DNA from: Bacillus sp. V3B
GTDB taxonomy: Bacteria; Bacillota; Bacilli; Bacillales; Cytobacillaceae
Assembly: GCF_024494465.1 (NCBI RefSeq)
Contig: NZ_JAETXM010000001.1
Location: 248,001 to 312,000, forward strand
Direction: 5' to 3'
DNA length: 64,000 nucleotides
Part shown: one piece after another, positions 38,236-47,461 of the stretch
Layout: every line of letters begins with the position of its first letter
Position numbering within the stretch: position 1 is the stretch's first letter
Notes under the pieces: model-generated
What the model was told of the DNA's origin: nothing
Database searches by the model: none
The model's input: the letters and a program-made list of their open reading frames with translations, nothing else
Program-made: the position numbers and the translations under genes

Positions 38236-39237
38236 ATGGTCATAAATGCAGGATCAGCAATATTAATAATAGCTATTGTTTTAGGAATTATTTTATTGGC
38301 TATTTTATTTACTTTTGTCCCTGTTATGCTATGGATTTCAGCTCTTGCTGCTGGGGTACGGGTAAGTATTTTTACATTAATTGGGATGAGGCTTAGAAGG
38401 GTTATTCCGAATCGTGTGATTAACCCTTTAATTAAAGCGCATAAAGCAGGGTTAAATGTAACAACAAACCATCTTGAAAGTCATTATTTAGCAGGTGGTA
38501 ATGTTGACCGAGTTGTTAATGCTTTAATTGCAGCTCATCGTGCAAATATTGAATTGAGTTTCGAAAGATGTGCTGCTATTGATCTAGCAGGTAGAGATGT
38601 ATTAGAAGCGGTGCAAATGAGTGTTAACCCGAAAGTGATTGAGACTCCGTTTATTGCCGGTGTTGCAATGGATGGGATCGAAGTGAAAGCAAAAGCAAGA
38701 ATAACGGTTAGAGCCAACATCGATCGACTTGTTGGTGGTGCAGGAGAAGATACGATTATAGCTCGTGTTGGGGAAGGTGTTATCTCAACGATTGGTTCAT
38801 CGGCACATCATAGTAAAGTATTAGAAAATCCAGATATGATCTCACAAACAGTCCTTGCTAAAGGTTTAGATTCAGGTACTGCTTTTGAAATATTATCGAT
38901 CGATATTGCAGATGTGGATATCGGTAAAAATATTGGTGCAAATTTACAAACAGAACAGGCTGAAGCTGATAAGAAGATTGCTCAAGCGAAGGCGGAAGAA
39001 CGTCGTGCAATGGCAGTAGCACAAGAACAAGAAATGAAAGCACGGGTCGAAGAGATGAGAGCTAAAGTTGTTGAATCAGAAGCAACTGTCCCATTAGCTA
39101 TGGCTGAAGCACTTAAAGAAGGAAATCTAGGTGTGATGGATTATATGAATTTGCAAAATATTACTGCTGACACAGACATGCGGGATTCCATTGGAAGAAT
39201 GTCAGGCTCTAAAGACGATAAGCCTAATAGGGATTGA
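38236..39237 (+). CDS. floA: Flotillin-like protein FloA
   Basis: Scaffold of functional membrane microdomains (YqfA in B. subtilis). An N-terminal membrane hairpin (about residues 8-28) is followed by a PHB/SPFH-like domain and an Ala/Glu-rich coiled coil ([18 protein letters not shown]). It has 333 residues. It is encoded 12 bases after nfeD and presumably shares the SigW promoter. Confidence 0.96.
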   Translation: MVINAGSAILIIAIVLGIILLAILFTFVPVMLWISALAAGVRVSIFTLIGMRLRRVIPNRVINPLIKAHKAGLNVTTNHLESHYLAGGNVDRVVNALIAAHRANIELSFERCAAIDLAGRDVLEAVQMSVNPKVIETPFIAGVAMDGIEVKAKARITVRANIDRLVGGAGEDTIIARVGEGVISTIGSSAHHSKVLENPDMISQTVLAKGLDSGTAFEILSIDIADVDIGKNIGANLQTEQAEADKKIAQAKAEERRAMAVAQEQEMKARVEEMRAKVVESEATVPLAMAEALKEGNLGVMDYMNLQNITADTDMRDSIGRMSGSKDDKPNRD

Positions 39238-39272
39238 GGTTATGGTTAAACAGGTAGAAGGGAGGTTCTCTA

Positions 39273-39728
39273 GTGGGTTTTGAATTCTTCTTCGATAATC
39301 CTTTTATACTCATTATATTGATTGCTGTGCTTTCTTCATTATTTAAAAAGAGGAAAGGGAAAACAGAAAGCAAAGAAAGAACCTATCATCCTAAGGAAAA
39401 TAAGCAAACAAAACCAATCAGTTCTTTTGATGAAGTAAAAGAAATATTTAAGGAAGTGACTCGTTCATTTTCAGAAGAAACAACCTCTTCAGATCGAAAA
39501 ATAGAGAAGCCAATAGTACACCAGAAAACTGAGGAGTTATATCAGCAAATGGCTACTGATAAACAATTAAAATCAGTGGAGCCACAATCATTGCCTATTC
39601 AAGAAAAGCCAGAAAGTAAAGAAATTGATCTTGATCAAACGAAATTAGTGGATGCGGTTATTTGGTCCGAAATTCTAGGCCCCCCACGTGCAAAAAAACC
39701 TTATATGAAATCGAGATATAGAAATTAG
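39273..39728 (+). CDS. yqfB: YqfB-like small membrane-anchored protein
   Basis: Unknown function. An N-terminal hydrophobic helix (about residues 2-20, FFFDNPFILIILIAVLSSLF) is followed by a charged, probably disordered region and a conserved C-terminus (DAVIWSEILGPPRAKKPY). It has 151 residues. It is assigned by position as the third gene of the SigW operon; sequence recognition is weak. The GTG at 39273 follows GGGAGG. Confidence 0.7.
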   Translation: MGFEFFFDNPFILIILIAVLSSLFKKRKGKTESKERTYHPKENKQTKPISSFDEVKEIFKEVTRSFSEETTSSDRKIEKPIVHQKTEELYQQMATDKQLKSVEPQSLPIQEKPESKEIDLDQTKLVDAVIWSEILGPPRAKKPYMKSRYRN

Positions 39729-39751
39729 GGTCGTGGAGAAAAAAAGGTGCT

Positions 39752-39800
39752 AGAACCCCTTTTCATTTCATACATATGAGATGAAAGGGGGTTCTTTTTT
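39752..39800 (+). terminator. 20-bp terminator whose 3' arm carries the yqfC ribosome binding site
   Basis: Fully paired 20-bp stem (39752-39771 with 39776-39795, two G-U pairs) and a four-base loop ACAT, then TTTTT directly abutting the yqfC ATG at 39801. The 3' arm contains AAAGGGGG (39784-39791), the yqfC ribosome binding site. A mother-cell-type -10 look-alike, CATACATAT (39769-39777), spans the loop. Confidence 0.85.
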
Positions 39801-40085
39801 ATGGCGAAAAAGTGGGGACATTACCTCCGAAATTGGGTAACAAAAAATATGGAACTTCCTCAGGATGTCATGATGGACTTACCCCGTATAACGATGATTG
39901 GACATATACATATTTATATCGAAAACCATCGTGGACTGATTACCTTTTCAGATAAAGAACTTAGACTGCTTTTGAAACAAGGGCAGCTATTAATAAAAGG
40001 AAAAGCATTCATCATCAAGGCTATAATGCCGGAAGAAATCTTATTAGAAGGAAAAATAGACCAAGTCATTTACATTCAAGAATAA
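39801..40085 (+). CDS. yqfC: Sporulation protein YqfC
   Basis: Sporulation protein of 94 residues, conserved with yqfD in spore formers and SigE-controlled in B. subtilis. The sequence includes DVMMDLPRITMIG and IENHRGLITFSDKELRL, typical of the family (related to YabP). It probably acts at the forespore membrane with YqfD; molecular role unknown. It is separated from yqfB by a strong terminator and from yqfD by repeat copy C. Confidence 0.92.
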   Translation: MAKKWGHYLRNWVTKNMELPQDVMMDLPRITMIGHIHIYIENHRGLITFSDKELRLLLKQGQLLIKGKAFIIKAIMPEEILLEGKIDQVIYIQE

Positions 40086-40097
40086 AAGCTTTGGGAC

Positions 40098-40340
40098 CTA
40101 AATCGAGGAACATCGACTAAAACCTGCCACGTCCTGTCACGCAGAGCCTGATTGGTTTTTCTAAGGGCTCTAACATTTAACAGTCCAAGGAAAAATCTTA
40201 TGGCGAACGTCGACGTCCACACAGCCTGTACAAGTGCGACTAACTTAAGACAAGCACTAGTAGAAGAAAACTTTGCCTTTAGAAGTGATTGACTTCAGAC
40301 CTCGAGCGGCTAGGTGGCAAAGCTGGATAAGATTAAAAGC
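40098..40340 (+). repeat. Interspersed palindromic repeat, copy C
   Basis: Shares a 41-base block (40129-40169) with copy B (39 identities), the AAAAATCTTATGGC block, and a tail GGCTAGGTGGC...AGCTGGATAA like copy B. The central TTGTTCTTTAACC hairpin is degraded here. It lies in the 375-base gap between yqfC and yqfD, which otherwise holds nothing I recognise. Confidence 0.65.
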
Positions 40341-40460
40341 TATAAAAAAGCGAGTCGGTTAAAAAACGCAATGTCCTTTTGCAAAAACCGTCTCTTACAA
40401 GTCTTGTGCAAGGAAGGCATCGTCTTCTTTATGAACAAGTAATTAGTGGGGAGGATAGGG

Positions 40461-41654
40461 ATGAAGAACCGCTGGCTCATTTTTTTTCCTGGTATGATAA
40501 CCGTTAAGATAACTGGCAAAGGTCTCGAACGATTCATCAACATATTAACAAGAAGTGGTTTTTTAATTTGGGAAGTTAGACGACTAGGTGTTCAATCGAT
40601 TACATTTAAAATGAAGTTAAATGATGTAAAGAAATTTAGACATTATGCCAGAGGTAGTGGTTGTCGAATTGAATTTATAAAAGGTGAAGGTTTTCCTTTC
40701 CTACTGAAAAGGTTATTTCATAATAGTGGGTTCTTGGTAGGGGCAATCCTTTTTATGTTTGTCATTTTACTTTTATCGAATATGATTTGGGGTATCCATG
40801 TAAAAGGAGCAGATCCTGCAACAGAATACAAAATTCACAAAGAATTAGACAAGTTGGGAGTCAAAGTTGGAAAACTTCAATTCTTTGTTGATAATGTAGA
40901 ATCGATTCAACGTCAGTTAACAAACAATATTGAAGAAATTACATGGGTTGGTGTTGAATTACAGGGGACAGCTTATCATCTTCAAGTGGTGGAAAAAAAT
41001 GAACCAAAGCAACCTGAATACTTAAGCCCACAGAATCTTGTTGCGAAAAAAAAGGCAGTAATTGTGGACATGTTTGTTGAAGAAGGGCAAGCAGTTGTTG
41101 ATATTCATGACAAGGTAGAAGAAGGACAATTACTTGTATCGGGATTAATAGGGAAGGAAGGTCAAAATCTACAAGTTCCAGCGAAAGGTGAAATATGGGG
41201 AGAAACATGGTATAAATCAGATGTTGAATTGCCGATAAAGAGTACCTTTCAAGTATATAACGGGAACGAGAAACAGAAGTATTATATAAAAATAGCTGAC
41301 TTTAAAATACCTATATGGGGTTTTGGGAAAATAGACTTTAAAGAATATGAAACAGAATCGAACGAAAAGAACATTAACTTTATGAAATGGATTCTTCCGT
41401 TTTCATTTATAAGTGATACACATCGTGAAAATGAGGAGGAGACAAGGATTTATTCGAAAGAAGAAGCTTTCAAAGTAGCAAAAGAAATGGCGAAATTAGA
41501 TATAAAAAACCGTTTATCTGAAGATGCTATAATCAAAGGAGAAAAAGTTTTGCACCAATCAATAGACAATGGTAAAGTAACTATATCAATACATTTCCAA
41601 ATTATCGAAAATATTGCTGAAGGAAAACCAATTATTCAAGGAGAGTCGGAATGA
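40461..41654 (+). CDS. yqfD: Sporulation protein YqfD
   Basis: Conserved sporulation membrane protein of 397 residues. A soluble N-terminal domain is followed by one membrane helix (about 83-103, LVGAILFMFVILLLSNMIWG) and a large extracytoplasmic domain (GVELQGTAYHLQVVEK, KGEIWGETWYKSDVELP). It forms a pair with yqfC. The ATG at 40461 follows GGGGAGGATAGG. An in-frame GTG at 40446 overlaps the purine-rich site. It overlaps phoH by four bases. Confidence 0.93.
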   Translation: MKNRWLIFFPGMITVKITGKGLERFINILTRSGFLIWEVRRLGVQSITFKMKLNDVKKFRHYARGSGCRIEFIKGEGFPFLLKRLFHNSGFLVGAILFMFVILLLSNMIWGIHVKGADPATEYKIHKELDKLGVKVGKLQFFVDNVESIQRQLTNNIEEITWVGVELQGTAYHLQVVEKNEPKQPEYLSPQNLVAKKKAVIVDMFVEEGQAVVDIHDKVEEGQLLVSGLIGKEGQNLQVPAKGEIWGETWYKSDVELPIKSTFQVYNGNEKQKYYIKIADFKIPIWGFGKIDFKEYETESNEKNINFMKWILPFSFISDTHRENEEETRIYSKEEAFKVAKEMAKLDIKNRLSEDAIIKGEKVLHQSIDNGKVTISIHFQIIENIAEGKPIIQGESE

Positions 41655-42610
41655 CAGAAGATTTGAAAACAATGAATGTTCAGTTGATGAATTCTAATGA
41701 GGCAATTACCTTAATTGGTAATGCCGATGCGAATCTTAAAGTGATCGAACAAGAACTTGGTGTGTCAATCATCACTAGAGGTGAGACTGTTTATGTTTCA
41801 GGAGATATTGAACATGTAGAGTTGGTTGGCAACATTTTAGAAGCCCTGCTGCATGTAATTCGAAGAGGCATTACGATCGGTCAAAGAGATGTAACATACG
41901 CCATCCAAATGGCTAAAAAAGGAACACTTGACCAATTTAAAGATTTATTTGAAGAGGAAATAGCCAAAAACGCAAAAGGGAAATCCATACGTGTTAAAAC
42001 ACTTGGTCAACGCCACTATGTTTCGGCAATGAAGAAAAGAGATCTTGTGTTTGGGATTGGTCCTGCAGGTACGGGGAAAACGTATTTAGCTGTTGTTATG
42101 GCTGTCAATGCTTTAAGAAGTGGTGAAGTTAAAAGAATTATTTTGACACGTCCGGCTGTGGAAGCTGGTGAGAGTCTTGGATTTTTGCCGGGAGATTTAA
42201 AAGAGAAAGTGGATCCTTATTTGAGACCGCTTTATGATTCATTGCATGATATTCTTGGTACGGAACATACTCAAAGGTTAATGGAGCGAGGGATTATTGA
42301 AATTGCTCCGTTGGCCTATATGAGGGGAAGAACACTTGATGATGCATACGTTATTCTAGACGAAGCACAAAACACAACGATGGCTCAGATGAAGATGTTT
42401 TTAACACGTCTAGGTTTTGGCTCGAAGATGGTCATTACAGGCGATAAAACACAGATTGATCTTCCAAAGGGTGTGACCTCAGGGTTAATGATTGCCGAGG
42501 AAATTTTACATGATGTATCTGGAATCAAATTTATTTATCTTGAACAAAGTGATGTCGTTCGTCATCCCCTCGTTGCAAAAATTATTCAAGCTTATGAAAA
42601 TAAAGAGTAA
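41651..42610 (+). CDS. phoH: PhoH family ATPase
   Basis: PhoH-like P-loop protein of 319 residues (PhoH/YqfE). An N-terminal KH-like region (about 1-100) precedes the ATPase domain, with Walker A GPAGTGKT (about 137) and Walker B VILDEAQNT. Its role is uncertain; an RNA helicase or RNase-linked role is suggested by its constant pairing with ybeY. Confidence 0.95.
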   Translation: MTEDLKTMNVQLMNSNEAITLIGNADANLKVIEQELGVSIITRGETVYVSGDIEHVELVGNILEALLHVIRRGITIGQRDVTYAIQMAKKGTLDQFKDLFEEEIAKNAKGKSIRVKTLGQRHYVSAMKKRDLVFGIGPAGTGKTYLAVVMAVNALRSGEVKRIILTRPAVEAGESLGFLPGDLKEKVDPYLRPLYDSLHDILGTEHTQRLMERGIIEIAPLAYMRGRTLDDAYVILDEAQNTTMAQMKMFLTRLGFGSKMVITGDKTQIDLPKGVTSGLMIAEEILHDVSGIKFIYLEQSDVVRHPLVAKIIQAYENKE

Positions 42611-42614
42611 AAGT

Positions 42615-42745
42615 ATAAGCGCCTTGCTTAGCCTTGAGCATAGCAGAAGACGAGTCGTCAAGAAGTTTGTTCTTTAACCTTCTTGACAGAATAGCTTATG
42701 GCTCGAGTCCCTAGGAGCTGATACTAGACAGGGCTTGTTACCTTA
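42615..42745 (+). repeat. Interspersed palindromic repeat, copy D
   Basis: Begins AAGCGCCTTG, contains the hairpin GTCAAGAAG/CTTCTTGAC (42657-42687) around the family loop TTGTTCTTTAA, then GGCTCGAGTCCCTAGGAGCTG. It has the same orientation and order of blocks as copy B and as copy A read on the opposite strand. It lies between phoH and its terminator. Confidence 0.7.
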
Positions 42746-42782
42746 AGGGAATAGGGTGCTGAAACTGGAAAGAATAAAGTAT

Positions 42783-42816
42783 GCCGTTCGGATTTACCGG
42801 ACGGTTTTATTTTTTC
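42783..42816 (+). terminator. Terminator after phoH and repeat D
   Basis: Eight-bp GC-rich stem CCGTTCGG/CCGGACGG (one G-U pair), five-base loop, TTTTATTTTTT tail. The remaining 240 bases to pgpH are AT-rich with no gene seen. Confidence 0.88.
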
Positions 42817-43055
42817 GTTATTGAGTAAAAGAGAGTTCAGTAAGGCTTATAGAAGGATTATAATGGATAAACTAGATAATAATAGAAGTTGTTTTTATTC
42901 ATCATTTTTTAGAAAAAGGTGAAATAAGCTTACTAAGCTGTTATTATTTTTACATAAACCTATAAGAAAAAAATGGAATCTTTCTCAGGACATGCATTTT
43001 ACTTTGACTCAGTTTCTTTTGCTTTTCTTATAATTAAGGAGGAATCAAGAAAACG

Positions 43056-45221
43056 ATGCAGCATCATTTTTTAAAAATAAGAAATTTATTAAAAATGACT
43101 TTTTTTCGTATCCTCTTGTTTTTACTTCTAGGAATAATCCTTTACGCATCGATGTTCAATAATATAAGGCCAGAGAAGTTAAATGTAAGTTTATTTTCTA
43201 TTGCAGAGCAAACGATACGTTCGCCTATTACAATTGAAGATAAAAAAAGCACTGAGGCGAAGAAAAAAGCAGCGGAAGAACAAGTACAGGATGTATATAT
43301 ATTAAATAAAACGATATCTCAAAACCGGATCGATTTAACGACATCTATATTTGACTCGGCCATAGAGCTTAGGGATGAAATAGAAGATGAACAAAAGGAA
43401 AATAGCCTAAAACAACAACTAGAAGATGAGAATGTCGCTGTCCCTTCTGAATCTGAAAATCTAAAAAGATTGAAGGAGAAATTAACAGGTGATGTGACGA
43501 AAGACATACCAAATACTGTTTTTACAAGTTTACTGGCAGCATCAGAAGATGATCTAATTATTGCAAGAGATCTTTCTGTTACGGCCATTAATACCATTAT
43601 GAGTAGTCGTATTCCAGCTCATGATGTTGAAAATGCTAAGAAAAAACTAGAAGAAGAATTAAAATACACTAGCTTAAACACATCATTAAAAAATGCGACG
43701 ATTCATCTTGGAAGGTATGCGATCATCCAAAATGAATTTTATGATCCAGAAGCAACGGAGGAAATGCGTAATCAAGCAGTAGAAAGTGTTGAGCCAGTTA
43801 AAATTTTGCAAGGACAAATTATTGTACAAGAAAACCAACTTATAAGTCGGGATATCTATCGTCAATTGGACCTTGTCGGCTTGCTAGATAACGAGCGATC
43901 GATCCAGCCCTTTATTGGATTAGCTATACTTATTCTTATTTTCTTGGCTGCCTTGTATTTTTATTTTTACAGCCTTGATGAGAAAAAAGAAACGAAGCAC
44001 ACTTATTTGATTTTATTCAGTTTGATTTTCGTGCTGTCCATTTTACTGATGAAAACAGTGAATCTATTCCGTATATTTGAATACTCGAATATTCCCTTTA
44101 TTTTCCCCGCTGCGATGGGGGCGTTATTAATAAAAATATTGATCAATGAAAAAGTAGCAGTACTTCATATGATCATTATGGCCATCAGTGGCTCGATTAT
44201 GTTTAATGAGGGAGTAACGGGTTCCTTTCATATGTCGGTTGGTATCTATATTTTGTGTAGTGGCGTCGCAGGCATTATGTTTTTGAATAATGATAACCAT
44301 CGCTCAAACATCTTTAAGGCAGGTTTATTTGTGGCAGTCGTAAATGTACTTGTTATTTTTTCTCTAGTGTTTTTACGAAATGCTCAATATGATCTTACAG
44401 AATATGGGATTACTATCATGATTGCTTTAATGTCTGGCATACTATCTGCAGTACTGACGATCGGTCTACTTCCATTTTTTGAAGCGGGTTTTGGGATTTT
44501 GTCAACGATGAGATTAATTGAGCTATCGAATCCAAATCATCCTTTACTGAAAAAGATATTAACGGAAGCACCAGGTACTTACCATCATAGTGTAATGGTT
44601 GCAAATCTTGCAGAAAGTGCCTGTGAAGCGATTGGGGCGAATGGATTGCTTGCAAGGGTAGGTTGTTATTATCATGATATTGGGAAAATAAAAAGACCGT
44701 ATTTTTTTATTGAAAATCAAATGAATACAGAAAATCCTCATGACAACTTGGCACCAAATACGAGTAAGAGTATTATTATTGCTCATGTAACAGACGGGGC
44801 AGAAACGTTGAGAAAACATCGAATGCCAAAAGAAATTATTGATATTGCTGAGCAGCATCATGGAACAACGTTATTGAAATTCTTTTATCATAAGGCCAAG
44901 CAAAGTGGTGTTGATGTAAGTGAGGAGGATTACCGCTATCCAGGACCTAAAGCACAAACTAAGGAATCGGCCATTGTAGGAATTGCTGATAGCGTTGAAG
45001 CTGCTGTACGTTCAATGTCACAGCCTACTCCTGAGCAGATTGAAGGACTTGTACGAAAAATTATTTCGGATCGTCTTCAAGATAACCAATTTAATGAATG
45101 TGATTTAACATTAAAGGAACTGGATAAAGTTGCCGATACTTTATGTGAATCACTAAAAGGGATTTTTCACTCTAGGATTGAATATCCAGAAATATCGAAA
45201 CAGAAGGTGAAGCATGCATGA
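43056..45221 (+). CDS. pgpH: c-di-AMP phosphodiesterase PgpH
   Basis: Membrane HD-domain protein that hydrolyses cyclic di-AMP to pApA (YqfF in B. subtilis). The 721 residues form a membrane anchor (about 14-32), a large extracellular 7TMR-HDED domain, seven membrane helices (about 285-480), and a cytoplasmic HD domain with YHHSVMVANLAE, YYHDIGK and AEQHHGT. First of a pgpH-ybeY-dgkA run with overlapping ends. Confidence 0.96.
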   Translation: MQHHFLKIRNLLKMTFFRILLFLLLGIILYASMFNNIRPEKLNVSLFSIAEQTIRSPITIEDKKSTEAKKKAAEEQVQDVYILNKTISQNRIDLTTSIFDSAIELRDEIEDEQKENSLKQQLEDENVAVPSESENLKRLKEKLTGDVTKDIPNTVFTSLLAASEDDLIIARDLSVTAINTIMSSRIPAHDVENAKKKLEEELKYTSLNTSLKNATIHLGRYAIIQNEFYDPEATEEMRNQAVESVEPVKILQGQIIVQENQLISRDIYRQLDLVGLLDNERSIQPFIGLAILILIFLAALYFYFYSLDEKKETKHTYLILFSLIFVLSILLMKTVNLFRIFEYSNIPFIFPAAMGALLIKILINEKVAVLHMIIMAISGSIMFNEGVTGSFHMSVGIYILCSGVAGIMFLNNDNHRSNIFKAGLFVAVVNVLVIFSLVFLRNAQYDLTEYGITIMIALMSGILSAVLTIGLLPFFEAGFGILSTMRLIELSNPNHPLLKKILTEAPGTYHHSVMVANLAESACEAIGANGLLARVGCYYHDIGKIKRPYFFIENQMNTENPHDNLAPNTSKSIIIAHVTDGAETLRKHRMPKEIIDIAEQHHGTTLLKFFYHKAKQSGVDVSEEDYRYPGPKAQTKESAIVGIADSVEAAVRSMSQPTPEQIEGLVRKIISDRLQDNQFNECDLTLKELDKVADTLCESLKGIFHSRIEYPEISKQKVKHA

Positions 45222-45688
45222 GTATAATGATTGATTTTATTGATGAAACAAAGGAGTTATCAGAGCAAGAACTAAATACGATTGAAAAGCTACTCTTTTT
45301 TGCAGCTGAAAAGGAAAAGGTAGAAGCAAATAGTGAGCTATCTGTAACATTTGTAACGAATGATCGAATTCAAGAAATTAATCGTGAATATAGAGAGAAG
45401 GATAAGCCAACAGATGTCATTTCATTTGCCATGGAGGAGCTTGGTGAAGGAGAAATTCCTCTCACTGGTGTTGATTTGCCACGGGTTTTAGGTGATGTGA
45501 TTATATCACTTGCAAAAGCAAGAGAGCAGGCTGATGATTATGGCCATTCTTTTATTCGAGAACTTGGTTTTTTAGCGGTTCATGGGTTTCTTCATTTACT
45601 GGGGTATGATCATGAAAACGAAGAAGAGGAGAAAATAATGTTTTCAAGACAAAAGGATCTATTAGATGAATTCGGACTTCAAAGGTAG
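45218..45688 (+). CDS. ybeY: Endoribonuclease YbeY
   Basis: Metal-dependent RNase involved in 16S rRNA 3'-end maturation and ribosome quality control. The zinc motif HGFLHLLGYDH (about residues 119-129) is intact, as is PTDVISFAMEE. It has 156 residues. It overlaps pgpH by four bases and dgkA by 23. Confidence 0.96.
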   Translation: MSIMIDFIDETKELSEQELNTIEKLLFFAAEKEKVEANSELSVTFVTNDRIQEINREYREKDKPTDVISFAMEELGEGEIPLTGVDLPRVLGDVIISLAKAREQADDYGHSFIRELGFLAVHGFLHLLGYDHENEEEEKIMFSRQKDLLDEFGLQR

Positions 45689-46046
45689 ACGGAAAAGAGG
45701 ATTACTACGCCCTTTTACTTTCGCCATTGTAGGGATATTACATGCATTACGCAATGAACGAAATATGAAAATTCATACGGTAGTAGTAGTGATTGTCATG
45801 ATCCTTGGTCTGCTCTACCGTCTTTCAACGGTGGAATGGATGTTTATTATCTTCGCTATTGGAGGGGTACTTGCGCTTGAACTTATAAATACAGCGCTTG
45901 AACGGGTAGTAGATCTTGTAACGAAAAACTTTCATCCATTAGCCAAGCAAGCAAAGGACGTGGCGGCAGGGGCAGTGTTCATTTATGCAATTGTGTCTGT
46001 ATTGATCGGATGTATAATTTTTTTACCAAAGATATTTGAAAAGTAG
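45666..46046 (+). CDS. dgkA: Undecaprenol/diacylglycerol kinase
   Basis: Small membrane kinase; in Gram-positive bacteria it mainly phosphorylates undecaprenol, recycling the wall carrier lipid. Three membrane helices are seen, with the signature ELINTALERVVDLVT (about residues 76-90) holding the catalytic glutamate and metal ligands. It has 126 residues. The start is inside ybeY. In B. subtilis the next gene is cdd; here only a relic remains. Confidence 0.94.
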   Translation: MNSDFKGRRKRGLLRPFTFAIVGILHALRNERNMKIHTVVVVIVMILGLLYRLSTVEWMFIIFAIGGVLALELINTALERVVDLVTKNFHPLAKQAKDVAAGAVFIYAIVSVLIGCIIFLPKIFEK

Positions 46047-46091
46047 AGTTGTACACAATATATTTTATTTGTACAATTCTACTTTTTTATT
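46043..46091 (+). terminator. Terminator overlapping the dgkA stop
   Basis: GTAGAGTTGTAC (46043-46054) and GTACAATTCTAC (46071-46082) with one G-U pair, 16-base AT loop, T-rich tail. The stem begins on the dgkA stop codon. Confidence 0.8.
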
Positions 46092-46275
46092 TGTAAAAGG
46101 AAGTGTTTATGAATAGGGTTAAAGAAAGCTTTGTAAAAAGGAGGTTATTCGTCATTATTTTTGACATAAAGCCATTGTAATAGCTTGAATTTAGTATTGT
46201 TTTTAGAAAATTCTAACTTTTTGTTTACAAATTCCTTGTAAACGATGAAATTTTAAAAGAAATAGGGTAAAATAA

Positions 46276-46389
46276 AAAGAAGCGGTGGTCTTCGATAAAA
46301 AGGTTGAAAACTTGAACAGATATATCAGGCTATTAACAGTTGAAGAATTACTACCGGGAGCATTTTCAGCGGAGGACTTAAATGAATAA
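46276..46389 (+). pseudogene. cdd: C-terminal relic of cytidine deaminase (cdd)
   Basis: The frame running from the stop at 46273 to TAA at 46387-46389 has no normal start with a ribosome binding site. It ends [17 protein letters not shown], nearly identical to the C-terminus of Bacillus cytidine deaminase (TVEELLPGAFSSEDL as I recall it). The catalytic part with its HAE-type and PCxxC zinc motifs is gone; the upstream 190 bases are AT-rich and unrecognisable. The stop overlaps the era start (46382) by eight bases. In B. subtilis cdd stands exactly here, between dgkA and era. A short coupling peptide is an alternative, but the sequence match favours gene decay. Confidence 0.85.
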
Positions 46390-47302
46390 AGAAATGAATG
46401 AGACAGAATTTAAATCAGGATTTATTTCCATCATTGGAAGACCAAATGTAGGAAAATCCACATTTATTAATCGAGTAATTGGGCAAAAAATTGCCATTAT
46501 GAGTGATAAGCCACAAACTACTCGGAACAAGGTGCAGGGAGTTTTAACGACAAACGATACACAGTACATCTTTATTGATACACCAGGGATCCATAAGCCA
46601 AAGCATAAATTGGGCGATTTTATGATGAAAGTAGCTCAAAATACGCTAAAAGAAGTAGATGTTATTCTGTTTATGGTGAATGCAGAAGAAGGCTATGGGC
46701 GTGGTGAGGAATTTATTATTGAAAAGTTCCAATCAGTCAAAACACCTATTTTCTTGATTATTAATAAAATTGATCGCATTCATCCAGATCAACTCCTAGC
46801 CGTGATTGACTCTTATAAAGAAAAATATCAATTTGCTGAAATCATCCCTATCTCAGCACTTGAAGGAAATAATGTTGAAACATTGTTAGAACAAGTGAAA
46901 CGGTATCTTCCTGAAGGCCCGCTATTCTATCCGGCTGATCAAGTAACGGACCATCCTGAAAGATTTATCGTGTCTGAGCTTATAAGAGAGAAAGCTTTAC
47001 ATTTGACAAGGGAAGAAGTTCCACATTCTCTCGCTGTTGTGTTAGAAAAGATGGCGCCAGAGCAGAATAAAGATATGATTCATGTCATGGCGACGATTAT
47101 TGTTGAGAGAGATTCGCAAAAAGGAATTATCATCGGAAAACAAGGAAAAATGTTAAAAGAAATTGGGAAACGTGCAAGAGCGGATATTGAGAACTTACTT
47201 GGATCAAAGGTATTTTTGGAATTATGGGTAAAGGTTCAAAAGGATTGGCGAAATAAAGCTTCACAGTTACGTGACTATGGTTTTCGTGAGGATGAGTATT
47301 AA
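46382..47302 (+). CDS. era: Ribosome-assembly GTPase Era
   Basis: Essential GTPase that binds the 3' end of 16S rRNA during 30S maturation. G1 is [10 protein letters not shown]3 DTPGIH and G4 NKID, with a C-terminal KH domain ([20 protein letters not shown]). It has 306 residues. The ATG at 46382 is preceded by GCGGAGGA, which lies inside the cdd relic. Confidence 0.97.
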   Translation: MNKEMNETEFKSGFISIIGRPNVGKSTFINRVIGQKIAIMSDKPQTTRNKVQGVLTTNDTQYIFIDTPGIHKPKHKLGDFMMKVAQNTLKEVDVILFMVNAEEGYGRGEEFIIEKFQSVKTPIFLIINKIDRIHPDQLLAVIDSYKEKYQFAEIIPISALEGNNVETLLEQVKRYLPEGPLFYPADQVTDHPERFIVSELIREKALHLTREEVPHSLAVVLEKMAPEQNKDMIHVMATIIVERDSQKGIIIGKQGKMLKEIGKRARADIENLLGSKVFLELWVKVQKDWRNKASQLRDYGFREDEY

Positions 47303-47461
47303 AAATTACGCCCTAACTAAATTATTAACATGCAACCAATTTTATGCATGTTTAGGATTAACAAAATTTTCGTGTCATGATTATACGAAAGACAGGCAAA
47401 TATAAGTGTATGGATTGGAATGAATAAATAGCTAGTCCAACAAACGAAAGGTGGGGTTTCA

